A DNA stretch of 45,174 nucleotides from Pelagibius sp. (GTDB taxonomy: Bacteria > Pseudomonadota > Alphaproteobacteria > Kiloniellales > Kiloniellaceae): NCBI GenBank assembly GCA_028280305.1, contig JANQMC010000106.1, positions 1 through 45,174 on the forward strand. The letters are read 5' to 3'. The notes under the pieces are model-generated. The model worked only from the letters and a program-made list of their open reading frames with translations, was not told the origin of the DNA and did not search any database. Shown piece after piece: positions 32,163 through 40,486 of the stretch. How positions within the stretch are numbered: position 1 is the first letter of the stretch; each line of letters opens with the position of its first letter. Made by a program: the position numbers and the translations under genes.

Positions 32163-32990
32163 CTAGGCGGTCTTTGCCCGCCGCAGCGGCTCGATATCAG
32201 CCGGCGACGCCGGCTTTGCAGGTGCTTTCTTTGCAGTAACTTTCGTTGGGGCAGCCTTCTTTGGGGCAGCGGGCGCCTTCTGCTCCGCGCTTTGCGGTTT
32301 CTCTGGCGCAGCTTTGCCCGCTGTGTCCGCGGTGGTCTTTTGCGTTTTGGGCGACAGCATGCGGTCGATGATCGCATCGATTTCCTGCCACAGCGCAGTC
32401 TGGTCCCGTTCGGCGCCGCCGTCGGCCCACTCCACCCTGACGTCCCCCGTCGACAGCCGGTCGTCAGCGAGAAAGACGACCTTGCCGCTGAAGCCGCTAC
32501 GCTTGATGCAGGCGTCGACATGCGCTTTCAAGCTGTCCAGTTCTTGATCGGTGGCCCGAACAACGATGCGCGGCTCGTCGCGCAGACGCTCCAGGCAGTC
32601 CTCGACCACAGCCTGGGCTTCGTCGAGGCGTCCTTCGCGATTCAGCTTCGGGAACAGCTTGCGCACCACGGTCATGGCCGCCAGCAGTGTATCCTGATGC
32701 TGATCGGCAAGCTGCGTGGCAAAAGCCTCCGAGAGGCTCTCGAATCGGGCCGTCAAAGCCGCCAGCTGTTCTTCCGTCCGGCGGGCAATACCGTGCTCCG
32801 TTTCGGTGATGCCTTCGGCCCTTCCTGCGGCGAAGGCGGCTTCCTTCTCCGCCGCCAGTTCCTCTTCGCTGAAGGTCGGGGCAGGGGGTTCCTCGACCTC
32901 CTGCTCGGCCGCCGCCTGCGCCTCGGCGGCGCGCGCCAGGGCGTCCGTGTCGAACGAAGTCTGGAAGAGGAATTTCTCTTGAGAATCCAT
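32163..32990 (-). CDS. fliH: Flagellar assembly protein FliH with a Lys/Ala-rich tail
   Basis: 275 residues: an acidic/Ala-rich coiled-coil N-terminus, the conserved FliH centre (LLAAMTVVRKLFPKLNREG, ERLRDEPRIVVRATDQELDS) and a C-terminal domain like the ATP synthase delta subunit (FLADDRLSTGDVRVEWADGG). FliH regulates FliI and docks it to the C-ring. The last 50 or so residues are a low-complexity Ala/Lys/Pro tail (APAAPKKAAPTKVTAKKAPA) similar in composition to histone H1-like tails and unusual for FliH. It lies between fliG and fliN, as expected. Confidence 0.9.
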   Translation of the reverse strand: MDSQEKFLFQTSFDTDALARAAEAQAAAEQEVEEPPAPTFSEEELAAEKEAAFAAGRAEGITETEHGIARRTEEQLAALTARFESLSEAFATQLADQHQDTLLAAMTVVRKLFPKLNREGRLDEAQAVVEDCLERLRDEPRIVVRATDQELDSLKAHVDACIKRSGFSGKVVFLADDRLSTGDVRVEWADGGAERDQTALWQEIDAIIDRMLSPKTQKTTADTAGKAAPEKPQSAEQKAPAAPKKAAPTKVTAKKAPAKPASPADIEPLRRAKTA

Positions 32991-33008
32991 AGCTTGGCCC
33001 GGGCCCGT

Positions 33009-34022
33009 CTAGTAGACGAGCTCGTCCTCTCCTTTGCTTTCGCTGATCACGATCTCACCCTTCTCGGCGAGATCCTTGGCGGTGGTGACCATGTACATCT
33101 GGGCCTCGTCAACGTCCTTCAGACGGACCGGGCCCATGGACTGCATATCCTCTTTCATGATCTTCGCGGCGCGCTCCGACATGTTGGAAAAGAAGAAGTC
33201 GCGCAGCGATTCCGAGCAGCCCTTCAAGGCAATTGACAACTTGTCCTTGTCGGCCGCGGAGAGCAGCGTCTGCACGCCGCCGGTGTCGAGATTCCCGAGA
33301 TCCTCAAAGGTGAACATCAGGGCTTTGATGCGCTCCGCCGAATCACGGTTGCGCTCTTCCAAGGCTGTGAGGAAGCGTGATTCCAAAGTGCGGTCGAGAT
33401 AGTTGAAGATATCCGCCATCAGTTCATGGGAGTCACGGCGGTTCGTTTTGGCGAGGTTCGACATGAATTCGTTGCGCAGCGTGCGCTCCACGTCGTCCAG
33501 GACTTCCTTCTGAACGGCCTCCATACGCAGCATGCGCATGACCACTTCCATGGCGAAGGGTTCCGGGAGGACGCCCAGGACCTTTGCGGCGTGTTCCGGC
33601 TTGATCTTGGAGAGCACCACGGCAACCGTTTGCGGATACTCGTTCTTCAGATAGTTGGCGAGCACCATCTCGTTCACGTTCGCCAGCTTGTCCCACATGG
33701 TCCGGCCGGCGGGACCACGGATTTCCTCCATGATTCCATCGACCTTGTCCTTGTCCAGGACCTTGGCGAGCAACCGTTCGGTGCTGCTGTAGTTGCCGGT
33801 GACCGAGCCTGTCGTGGAGATGCGGTCGGCGAACTCGACCAGCATCTGCTCGATCAATTCGGAGGTGACGGTGCCCAGATTCGCCATGGCCTGGGACAGT
33901 TCGCGAATCTCGTCGTCCTCCATCATGCCGAACAGCCGGGCGGCATTGTCCTCGCCGACCGCCAGCATGAGGAGGGCGGCCTTGTCGGGACCGCTCATAC
34001 TTTGAAGATCTTCGCGCGCCAT
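33009..34022 (-). CDS. fliG: Flagellar motor switch protein FliG
   Basis: 337 residues, full length: N-terminal FliF-binding helices, middle domain with EYPQ (the EHPQ motif, in [20 protein letters not shown]) and the C-terminal torque domain ending in charged helices that face MotA ([20 protein letters not shown], EEDxx-type acidic end). It converts ion flow into rotation and sets direction through CheY. GGAGAAC precedes the ATG. It is the second gene of the fliF operon, 18 bases after fliF. Confidence 0.97.
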   Translation of the reverse strand: MAREDLQSMSGPDKAALLMLAVGEDNAARLFGMMEDDEIRELSQAMANLGTVTSELIEQMLVEFADRISTTGSVTGNYSSTERLLAKVLDKDKVDGIMEEIRGPAGRTMWDKLANVNEMVLANYLKNEYPQTVAVVLSKIKPEHAAKVLGVLPEPFAMEVVMRMLRMEAVQKEVLDDVERTLRNEFMSNLAKTNRRDSHELMADIFNYLDRTLESRFLTALEERNRDSAERIKALMFTFEDLGNLDTGGVQTLLSAADKDKLSIALKGCSESLRDFFFSNMSERAAKIMKEDMQSMGPVRLKDVDEAQMYMVTTAKDLAEKGEIVISESKGEDELVY

Positions 34023-34040
34023 CGTCGTTCGTTCTCCAGC

Positions 34041-35744
34041 CTAGGCGTCGGCGTAGAGCCAGCCGCGGATGATACCGACTGCCTCTTCCGGGTGTTTCTC
34101 GATGATCTCGCCGATCTTGCGTACCGAAGAGGCGCGGACCCGGCCTTCCACCTGATTGAGGTCGATCATCTGGTCGATTTCGTTAGCGATGCTGTTTTCC
34201 GTTGGGATGCCATTGCTGTCCACTCTGGTGGCGATCGCGGTTGCCGGATCGCCGGGCAGGCGCGGGACAGGTTGTCCATCGGGGCCGGTCAAAACAGGCT
34301 GGGTCGTACCGTCCGGCAACTGGGCCACGCCCGCTTCGCCAACTTCGGTCTCATCCACCTCGAGGAGGCGGCCCAGCAGGGGACGCACCACCAACAGCAG
34401 AACCAGCACGGCGACGACGCCCAGGACCAGCAGCTCGGCCGCACGCATCAGATCCGCCTTGGTAAGGCCAAGAAATTGCGATTCGGCAATACCTTCGACA
34501 TCGTCGTAGACGACAAAGGGCATCTCGACCACGTCTATGACGTCACCGCGCTCCTCGTCGAAACCGACGGCAGAGCGTACCAAGGCCTTGATCTTGTCGA
34601 TTTCCTCAACGGTGCGGGCTTCGTAGACCTGCTGGCCCTCCTCGTCCAGGCTGCTCTTGCCGTTCACCATGACCGCGACCGAGAGGCGGCGCACCATGCC
34701 TGCCTCCCGTATATGGGTCTTCACGGTTTTTGTGATCTCGTAGTTCACCGTTTCTTCGGTGCGCGAGGTCTGGCTCTGGCTGCCGCTGCCGTCATCGAGG
34801 TCAGGCAGGGCGTCTGGCAGGTTGTTGCCGACGGTGACGCCGGCGGGTGCCCCGTCCTGATTGTTGGCCTGCTCTTCGACGACCTGGGTTGAGCGCACGA
34901 CTTGGCCGTCGGGGTCGAAGATCTCCGCGTTCTCGGTGATCCGGTCGAAGTCCATCTCGGCAGAGACCTGGGCCCGGACATTTCCCGCCCCGAGAGAGCG
35001 CCCCAGAAGTTCTTCGATCGTCCGCACCATGCGGGCCTCGTAGCCGACGCGCATCTCTTCAGCGCGTGAAGCCGACTGCTCGACCGCACCCTCAGCGGCA
35101 CCGCGGGCCAGGAGCGCACCGCTGTCGTCGATGATGGAGACCATCGAGGGCTTCAGGCCGGGTACGGCCGCGGCAACAAGATGCTGGATTGCAGAAACCT
35201 GCTGACGGTCGATACCGCGCGAGCCGCCGATCATCAGCACGATGGAGGCGCTTGGTTCCTGGCGCTCGCGGCTGAAAAGCTCGCGGCGCGGCAGAACCAG
35301 GTGGACCCTGGCCTGCTTGACATTGGAGACCGACCGAATGGTCCGCGCCAGCTCGCCTTCCAGCGCCCGGACATGATTGATGTTCTGTACAAAGTCGGTG
35401 GTGCCAAGACCCTCGGAGCGGTCGAAGATTTCGTAGCCGATAGAGCCGCCGCTCGGCAGGCCCTCTTCGGCGATAACCAGACGTGTGCGGCCGACCTGAT
35501 CCTGGGGCACAAGGATTCTCGCCCCATCTTCGGTGATTCGGTAGGGCACATTCATCTGTTCCAGGCGCGCGATGATCTGTCCGCTGTCCTGCGCGTCAAG
35601 ATCGGCGTAAAGCAACGACATGTCCGGCGAAGCCAGCCGGCTTGTCAGATAGATAAAGAATGCAATCACGCCGGCTGCAACCGCAGCCATGGTGCCGAGC
35701 CGCGCGGGCCCGAGGTTCTTCAGCGTCTCTAGAAGAGAGTTCAA
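34041..35744 (-). CDS. fliF: Flagellar MS-ring protein FliF
   Basis: 567 residues. TM1 is near residues 17-33 (AAVAAGVIAFFIYLTSRLAS), followed by the ring-building motifs (LLYADLDAQDSGQIIARLEQ, PSGGSIGYEIFDRSEGLGTT), a large periplasmic part, TM2 near 440-460 (ELLVLGVVAVLVLLLVVRPL) and the C-terminal FliG-binding helix (KIGEIIEKHPEEAVGIIRGW). FliF forms the base on which the motor and export gate assemble. It is the first gene of a nine- or ten-gene minus-strand run. Its upstream region carries possible CtrA, sigma-54 and FlbD sites. Confidence 0.97.
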   Translation of the reverse strand: MNSLLETLKNLGPARLGTMAAVAAGVIAFFIYLTSRLASPDMSLLYADLDAQDSGQIIARLEQMNVPYRITEDGARILVPQDQVGRTRLVIAEEGLPSGGSIGYEIFDRSEGLGTTDFVQNINHVRALEGELARTIRSVSNVKQARVHLVLPRRELFSRERQEPSASIVLMIGGSRGIDRQQVSAIQHLVAAAVPGLKPSMVSIIDDSGALLARGAAEGAVEQSASRAEEMRVGYEARMVRTIEELLGRSLGAGNVRAQVSAEMDFDRITENAEIFDPDGQVVRSTQVVEEQANNQDGAPAGVTVGNNLPDALPDLDDGSGSQSQTSRTEETVNYEITKTVKTHIREAGMVRRLSVAVMVNGKSSLDEEGQQVYEARTVEEIDKIKALVRSAVGFDEERGDVIDVVEMPFVVYDDVEGIAESQFLGLTKADLMRAAELLVLGVVAVLVLLLVVRPLLGRLLEVDETEVGEAGVAQLPDGTTQPVLTGPDGQPVPRLPGDPATAIATRVDSNGIPTENSIANEIDQMIDLNQVEGRVRASSVRKIGEIIEKHPEEAVGIIRGWLYADA

Positions 35745-35849
35745 AATGTACCGTCCTGAACATTACCGACCCTGGGGCGAAGTCCTCGACCAAAAAGACT
35801 TCGGGCAGCCAGCAAACTCAGTTCATCGTATTGGCTGGCTTATGTTTTT

Positions 35850-35867
35850 TAGCCTAGGCAGTTCCGG
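35850..35867 (-). promoter_or_regulatory. Possible sigma-54 promoter of fliF
   Basis: On the minus strand CCGG-AACTGCCTAG-GCT gives the GG-N10-GC spacing of a sigma-54 promoter, about 108 bases before fliF. The match outside GG and GC is modest, so a CtrA/sigma-70 promoter is a real alternative. No gene was seen in the gap 35745-36046. Confidence 0.4.
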
Positions 35868-35882
35868 TAAATGCGTCGTTAA
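35868..35882. promoter_or_regulatory. Possible CtrA box upstream of fliF
   Basis: Read on the minus strand: TTAA-CGACGCA-TTTA, 7 of 8 fixed positions of the CtrA consensus. It directly abuts the possible sigma-54 -24 element. In Caulobacter fliF is a direct CtrA target, so this is a natural position. Confidence 0.42.
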
Positions 35883-35888
35883 CAGCGG

Positions 35889-35901
35889 GGCAAATATTGC
35901 C
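35889..35901. promoter_or_regulatory. GGCAA-N3-TTGCC palindrome upstream of fliF, likely FlbD site
   Basis: GGCAA-ATA-TTGCC is a perfect 5-3-5 palindrome. The same motif occurs twice upstream of the third flagellin gene. In Caulobacter FlbD binds a palindrome of similar type near fliF and represses it, so a repressor role close to the promoter is possible here. Confidence 0.5.
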
Positions 35902-35921
35902 TACTTGCTGGGAATTTTTTT

Positions 35922-35937
35922 CCGCACATTTGTGCGG
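35922..35937. promoter_or_regulatory. Inverted repeat CCGCAC-N4-GTGCGG upstream of fliF
   Basis: A perfect 6-4-6 palindrome about 185 bases before fliF and preceded by a T-run on the plus strand. The T-run is on the wrong side for a terminator on either strand, so a protein-binding site is more likely. The protein is unknown. Confidence 0.4.
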
Positions 35938-35953
35938 TATCCAAGGCGATGCC

Positions 35954-35988
35954 GAAAAAGAAAAGCCCGCGGGATCATGCCGGCGGGG
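35954..35988 (-). terminator. Weak terminator after sciP
   Basis: On the minus strand CCCGC-N12-GCGGG is followed by CTTTTCTTTTT. The stem is only five pairs with a long loop, but the T-rich end and position downstream of sciP fit a terminator that separates it from the fliF promoter. Confidence 0.4.
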
Positions 35989-36046
35989 TTTCGATCAAGA
36001 GTGTAAGGTCTCGTTAACCTGCCGGCAGAACTGGCCGGCGGTCGCG

Positions 36047-36400
36047 TCAGGAACCGGAGTGACTATCGTCGCCCTTCTCCGGACCGGTCATGCGGCCGGT
36101 CACGCGCCGGTACTGCTGCAGGCGCGTCGTCCGCAGGCCGCGCATCCCGTGCTTGTCGATCAGGCTCTGCCAGGAAAGGAACTCCTCGACCGAGAGATTG
36201 TAGCGTTCGCAGGCCTCTTCCAAGGTCAGGAGACCAGCTCGCACGGCGGTCACGACCTCTGCCTTGCGACGGATCACCCAGCGCCTCGTCGAGGGCGGGG
36301 GGAGGTCGTCAAGGGTCAGCGGCTTGCCTGCCGGACCTATGATGTTGCTCGGCCTACCTGAGCTGTCGGAGTACATCAAACAGTTCCCGTGGTTCATCAC
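36047..36400 (-). CDS. sciP: CtrA inhibitor SciP (DUF1153)
   Basis: Up to 117 residues. The core (LTLDDLPPPSTRRWVIRRKA, EVVTAVRAGLLTLEEACERY, FLSWQSLIDKHGMRGLRTTR) is the helix-turn-helix domain of SciP, the small protein that binds CtrA and blocks its activation of target promoters in Caulobacter. The terminal region is Arg-rich. The start is uncertain: GTG/ATG at 36400/36397 or ATG at 36376 (MYSDSSGRPS), the last closer to the family length. Its place between flgE and fliF, on their strand, ties a CtrA feedback component to flagellar gene expression. A possible CtrA box lies just upstream. Confidence 0.92.
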   Translation of the reverse strand: MMNHGNCLMYSDSSGRPSNIIGPAGKPLTLDDLPPPSTRRWVIRRKAEVVTAVRAGLLTLEEACERYNLSVEEFLSWQSLIDKHGMRGLRTTRLQQYRRVTGRMTGPEKGDDSHSGS

Positions 36401-36436
36401 AAACTCTCATTGCTTCCAAGGATAGGCTCGCGCTGT

Positions 36437-36451
36437 TTAAAATTCGCTAAA
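36437..36451. promoter_or_regulatory. Possible CtrA box upstream of sciP
   Basis: TTAA-AATTCGC-TAAA matches TTAA-N7-TTAA at 7 of 8 fixed positions and lies 37-60 bases before the possible sciP starts. CtrA activates sciP in Caulobacter, so a feedback loop is plausible. The stretch is AT-rich, which raises the chance of a random match. Confidence 0.4.
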
Positions 36452-36552
36452 TCAGGTAGTTAAGGCTTGATTTAGAAAACTTGAAGCGTTCCTTAATGGC
36501 CCGGCAGCCGAAAATCATAGGGTTACGGCACACCGGGCCTCAGGCTGTTAAC

Positions 36553-37821
36553 TTATCGCTTCACGCGGATCAGCTCTTCGAGCATGTCATCCGCGGTTGT
36601 GATCACCTTGGTGTTCGCGGAGTAGGCGCGCTGGGTGATGATCATCTTGGTGAATTCCTCAGCCAGGTCGACTGTGGAAGCTTCCAGTGCCGCGGGTGCC
36701 ACATCGCCTGCACCGCCGTTGCCGGCGAGATTGAGCTGGAAGTTACCGGAGCGGTTGGTCTCCAGGTAGACGTTGCCGGTCCGCGCTTCCAGGCCGTTGG
36801 GATTGCGGAACATGCCGAGCGGTAGCTGATAGATGTCCAGTCTCTGCCCGTTATCGAACAGGGCTGTGACGATGCCTTCTTCACTGATGGTTATGCCTGT
36901 GTAGTTGCCGAAGCGCACACCGTCCTGATCGATGTTGGAGATCGTGAAGTCGCCGGCGAACTGGGTGAGGCCATCGGTGGCGCCAACCGTACCCAGATCC
37001 AGCGTGATGGTGGAGTTGCCGGCACCGGTGGTGAAGCCGGTCAGGGTGATGCTGGGGGCCGCCGGCGAGAAGGCCGAGGGCGTACCGTCGGTGGCAAAAG
37101 TTATCGTACCGGTACCGGCGGCTGTTGCCGATGACGTCGCACCACCGTCCAGTGTTGGGTTGCTGGCGGCCCAGGTCCAGGTGTTCGCAGCCGTCTTGGT
37201 GAAGACGATATCCATGTCGTGGGCGTTGCCGAGGGAGTCGAACACCTGAGACGTGACCGAGAAGGTGTTGCCCGGCGCAGTAGTGGGCGCTGTCGAGGGC
37301 AGGTTGACGCCGAGGGCAATGTTCGTGGAGGCCGAGGCACTACCCGAGAGATTGGCAATGTTGACGGTGGTTAGGCCGGTAAAGGTACTGGAGCTTGGCT
37401 GCGGCGTCGTGTTGCGCAAGTCGTAGCCCTGCAGGTAGTAGCCGGCGGTATTCACCAGATTACCGTTCTGATCCGGATTGAAAGACCCGGCCCGGGTGAA
37501 GAAGAAGTCGTCACCGAAGCCAGGGTTCGCGGCTTCGTTGACCACGAAGAAGCCTTGGCCGGCCACCGCCAGATCGGTGCCGGAGGCCGAGCCCTGAAGC
37601 AGTCCCTGACGGTCGATGTAGGAAAAGGGCGAGGAGTTCACGCCGCCGGGCGTATGCGTCGTCTGTGTAGCCGCCTGCGTGACCAGGGTCGAAAAGCGCG
37701 CAGTCACGCCCTTGTAGCCGACGGTGTTCACGTTGGCGATGTTGTCAGAGATCATGCTGAGGGCATTACTCTGGGCTGCCAGTCCGGACACACCGGCAAA
37801 CATAGCGCCGTAGATACTCAT
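36553..37821 (-). CDS. flgE: Flagellar hook protein FlgE
   Basis: 422 residues. The N-terminal rod/hook signature (SIYGAMFAGVSGLAAQSNAL, then DNIANVNTVGYKG) and the C-terminal helix (ALEASTVDLAEEFTKMIITQ then AYSANTKVITTADDM) are both present. The middle (about 150-300) is Thr/Ser/Gly-rich and forms the outer hook domains. Hook protein is exported through FlhA/FliI, capped by FlgD and length-controlled by FliK, both encoded directly upstream. GGAGAC precedes the ATG. It is the last gene of the fliS-fliK-flgD-flgE set. Confidence 0.96.
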   Translation of the reverse strand: MSIYGAMFAGVSGLAAQSNALSMISDNIANVNTVGYKGVTARFSTLVTQAATQTTHTPGGVNSSPFSYIDRQGLLQGSASGTDLAVAGQGFFVVNEAANPGFGDDFFFTRAGSFNPDQNGNLVNTAGYYLQGYDLRNTTPQPSSSTFTGLTTVNIANLSGSASASTNIALGVNLPSTAPTTAPGNTFSVTSQVFDSLGNAHDMDIVFTKTAANTWTWAASNPTLDGGATSSATAAGTGTITFATDGTPSAFSPAAPSITLTGFTTGAGNSTITLDLGTVGATDGLTQFAGDFTISNIDQDGVRFGNYTGITISEEGIVTALFDNGQRLDIYQLPLGMFRNPNGLEARTGNVYLETNRSGNFQLNLAGNGGAGDVAPAALEASTVDLAEEFTKMIITQRAYSANTKVITTADDMLEELIRVKR

Positions 37822-37931
37822 GACTTCGTCTCCTTGGTTACAGCCGGTGCCGTGTTATTGCGCCACACGCTCCGGACCTGAAATCAACTCTCAATCTCTC
37901 GTTCGTCTTCTTCTCTTCTTGGCCCTGTCAG

Positions 37932-38699
37932 CTAGCTGCTGGCAGGCGTATCGCTGTCGCCCTCGGCGGGGGGATCAGGGTCTTCGCCGGCGGGTGGGTC
38001 TGTGTCACCGCCTGCGGTATCGGTCTCCTTGATCGACAGGATCTTCCGGAGCTCGAGTTCCAATTCCCCGATCTCGACAATCACTTGGCCGTTCACCGAT
38101 TTCACGCCGGTAACCTGACCCGCTGTCCCCTGAATCAGGGGAACCGGGTTATCGTCTGCGTCGACAGCGGTCACCAGGAAACCGTAAAGCCCGTCTTCCA
38201 AGGGCTTGCCGTCGTCGTCCAGGCCATCCCAGTTGATTTCATGGGGACCAAACTCGGTGTCGCCCTCAAGGGTTCGTACGGTCTCGCCAAGCTCATCGAT
38301 GATCAGAATGTTGACCTCCGATGCATTGGCGCCCAGCTCATAGTTGATGGTCGAACTGCCGTCCTGAAGCATCAGGATGATGCTGTCCGCCGAGACGGTC
38401 TTGCCGATATAGCCGACCGCATCGTTCAACTGGGTGGTGCTCTGCAGGGCGATAAGCTCCTGCAGCTTGTCGTTGGTGGCGATCGCCTGCTCGACGCCCG
38501 TGAATTCCACCAACTGCGAAGTAAACTCGTTGGTATCCATGGGGTCCAAGGGGTCCTGGTACTGCAACTGGGTGGTCAGCAGCGTCAGGAAGGTATCGAA
38601 GGTCTCGGCAAGCGAGGTGTTGTTTGTCAGGCTGCCGTTGCTGTTGCCGTCGACAAAGGGCACACCGTTTATGGGAGCGCGTGTTTGGCTGGTTTCCAT
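37932..38699 (-). CDS. flgD: Hook capping protein FlgD
   Basis: 255 residues: the conserved N-terminal region (TFLTLLTTQLQYQDPLDPMD, NEFTSQLVEFTGVEQAIATN), a Tudor/FnIII-like hook-cap domain (ILIIDELGETVRTLEGDTEF, INWDGLDDDGKPLEDGLYGF), and an added Asp/Pro/Glu-rich tail of about 30 residues (GDTDPPAGEDPDPPAEG) that most FlgD lack. It builds a scaffold at the tip of the growing hook. GGAGAG precedes the ATG. fliK lies 17 bases upstream and flgE 110 downstream. Confidence 0.94.
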   Translation of the reverse strand: METSQTRAPINGVPFVDGNSNGSLTNNTSLAETFDTFLTLLTTQLQYQDPLDPMDTNEFTSQLVEFTGVEQAIATNDKLQELIALQSTTQLNDAVGYIGKTVSADSIILMLQDGSSTINYELGANASEVNILIIDELGETVRTLEGDTEFGPHEINWDGLDDDGKPLEDGLYGFLVTAVDADDNPVPLIQGTAGQVTGVKSVNGQVIVEIGELELELRKILSIKETDTAGGDTDPPAGEDPDPPAEGDSDTPASS

Positions 38700-38716
38700 T
38701 TTGCTCTCCTTCCGCC

Positions 38717-40432
38717 CTAGACCCGGATGTCCAGCGCGCCGTCGTGATAAGACGGAGCCGGCTGCTGGTTGGCGGCCAGGTTCTGCGGATCATCGCTCAA
38801 GCCGTCGGTTTCACCGGCCAACTGGCCCTGTGCCTGTCCCTCGGGGCGCTCCTGATCGGCGAACTGCTGGCCTTTCAGATTGAAGTTGAGGCTTCCCGAG
38901 TCGGTCTTTACACCGGCGTCCTGCAGCGCGCGTTCAAGGCCGCGGGCATCGCGTTGCAGCATATCAAGCGTTTCAGAGCGCTCCGCGGAGATGACGGCTC
39001 TGATAACGCCGTCGTTGCCGGTTTCCAGCTTAACCTCGATCCGACCCAACTCGGCGGGGTGCAGCTTGATGTTGATCTGCTCTTTGCCGGCTGCAGCCGC
39101 CTTCTGAACCTGTACGGCAATCTGTTCGGCCGGTGCCTGGGCGTTTCCGCCACGCGCGCTGTTCATCGCTTCCGCAAAGGAGGTGTTCTGAACTGAACCG
39201 CCACTCAGGCCGCCGGCGGGCGCGCCTGTGCCGGCTGTCTGCAGACCGGGCGTCGTCGGCCCATTGCCCGAAGCGCCACCTGTTCCACCGGTGCCTGCCT
39301 CGCCGGCTGTCTTGGCGCTGCCGCTATTGGCGGCCATGGCGCCGGCATCTATGGGGCGGTTTGTCTTGGCGGCGGTGTCGTTCTGTCCTTTCAGCCCATC
39401 CGGACCGGCGTTCACGCCGACAGTGGTCTTGGCCGTTTTCTTGTCATCGGCAGCAGGGCGGCTGGCGGCTGGCTTGGCTTCCTCAGCCAAGGCAGCGGTA
39501 GCGGCGCCGCCGCCCAAGGCGGCCGAGGGCCGGGATGTTACCGCCCCGTTCTCCGCCCTGACGGTCGTAACCCTTACGTCTTCAGGCAGCGCGGTATTGT
39601 TCTGCTGGCCGGTCGGCTTCCCGTTCTCTGGGCGGGCCGAAGCTGCGGCCTGGCCCGAGGCGGTCTGAGCGGCAGCGGCGCTCGGCGCCGGCTTTCCGGC
39701 ATCGCCGGCTGCCTTCACCGGTTTGTCCGTGGCTGAGGTATTACCAGGTGAAGCCGTCGAGGCGGCGGCCTGACCGTTTGACGATGTTGCCGCTGGAGAA
39801 GTGGTTTCATCCGCCCCCTGGCTGCCAGCGGATTGAGCGGCGTTGGCGCCCTTCTGGCCGTTGCCGGAGGTGTCGCCATTGCCGCCGGTCATTCCGTTGT
39901 TGCCGACCGTACCAGCGTTAGCAGCAGCAGAGGCGCCCTGGGCGGCGGCGGTTGTCGCGCCCTGAGCCGGGGAGGCTCCGCTTTTCTCGGCAGCCGTCGC
40001 CTGGGGAGTGCCGGGGCTTACAGCAGGTGAAGCATCAGCCCAATCGTCATCGGCGGCCGTGCCGGTATCCGGATCATCGCCTTGAGGCTGTTGATCGCTG
40101 CCTTCACGATCGGTGTTGGGGTCTTCCGGCCGCTCATCGGACTCGGCCCGGGGTTCAGCTTCCCGACGCTCGGAGTCTTCACGGCTGGCAGAGTCATTCC
40201 GCTCCGCCCGGGGAGGTTCCCGATAAGGGTCCTCTGCTTCCCGGCGATCATTCTCCGCAACATAGTCGTCACGAGCATGGTCGTCACGGCGCTCGTCCAC
40301 GGGCGGCGGATTCTCATAACGTGCTTCTTCCTCGCGCAAGAGAGCGTCGAAGAGACCATCGTCGGGCCGTTCCTGAGCCGGCGGGGCCGCTACGCCTGCC
40401 GGGTTGAAGAACTCAGAATTGTTTACTTGCAT
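38717..40432 (-). CDS. fliK: Flagellar hook-length control protein FliK
   Basis: 571 residues. A charged, Asp/Glu/Arg-rich N-terminus and a long Ala/Gly/Thr-rich disordered region serve as the molecular ruler. The C-terminal hook-control domain is canonical (INIKLHPAELGRIEVKLETG then DMLQRDARGLERALQDAGVK). FliK measures the hook and switches export from hook to filament proteins through FlhB. It is in the expected place before flgD. A second FliK-like gene lies 13 kb further along the same strand. Confidence 0.9.
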   Translation of the reverse strand: MQVNNSEFFNPAGVAAPPAQERPDDGLFDALLREEEARYENPPPVDERRDDHARDDYVAENDRREAEDPYREPPRAERNDSASREDSERREAEPRAESDERPEDPNTDREGSDQQPQGDDPDTGTAADDDWADASPAVSPGTPQATAAEKSGASPAQGATTAAAQGASAAANAGTVGNNGMTGGNGDTSGNGQKGANAAQSAGSQGADETTSPAATSSNGQAAASTASPGNTSATDKPVKAAGDAGKPAPSAAAAQTASGQAAASARPENGKPTGQQNNTALPEDVRVTTVRAENGAVTSRPSAALGGGAATAALAEEAKPAASRPAADDKKTAKTTVGVNAGPDGLKGQNDTAAKTNRPIDAGAMAANSGSAKTAGEAGTGGTGGASGNGPTTPGLQTAGTGAPAGGLSGGSVQNTSFAEAMNSARGGNAQAPAEQIAVQVQKAAAAGKEQINIKLHPAELGRIEVKLETGNDGVIRAVISAERSETLDMLQRDARGLERALQDAGVKTDSGSLNFNLKGQQFADQERPEGQAQGQLAGETDGLSDDPQNLAANQQPAPSYHDGALDIRV

Positions 40433-40486
40433 CGCTGAACCTGCGCGCTTTCCATCTACGGGTCTTAACGTTTCTCTGTTCTTGCT

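Noticed and set aside
35922..35937. CCGCAC-N4-GTGCGG as an intrinsic terminator
   Set aside because: The T-run precedes rather than follows the hairpin on the plus strand, and A's follow it on the minus strand, so it cannot terminate in either direction.
36485..36550. GGCCCGG/CCGGGCC hairpin after flgE as a terminator
   Set aside because: The arms are separated by about 30 bases and no T-run follows; too weak to call.
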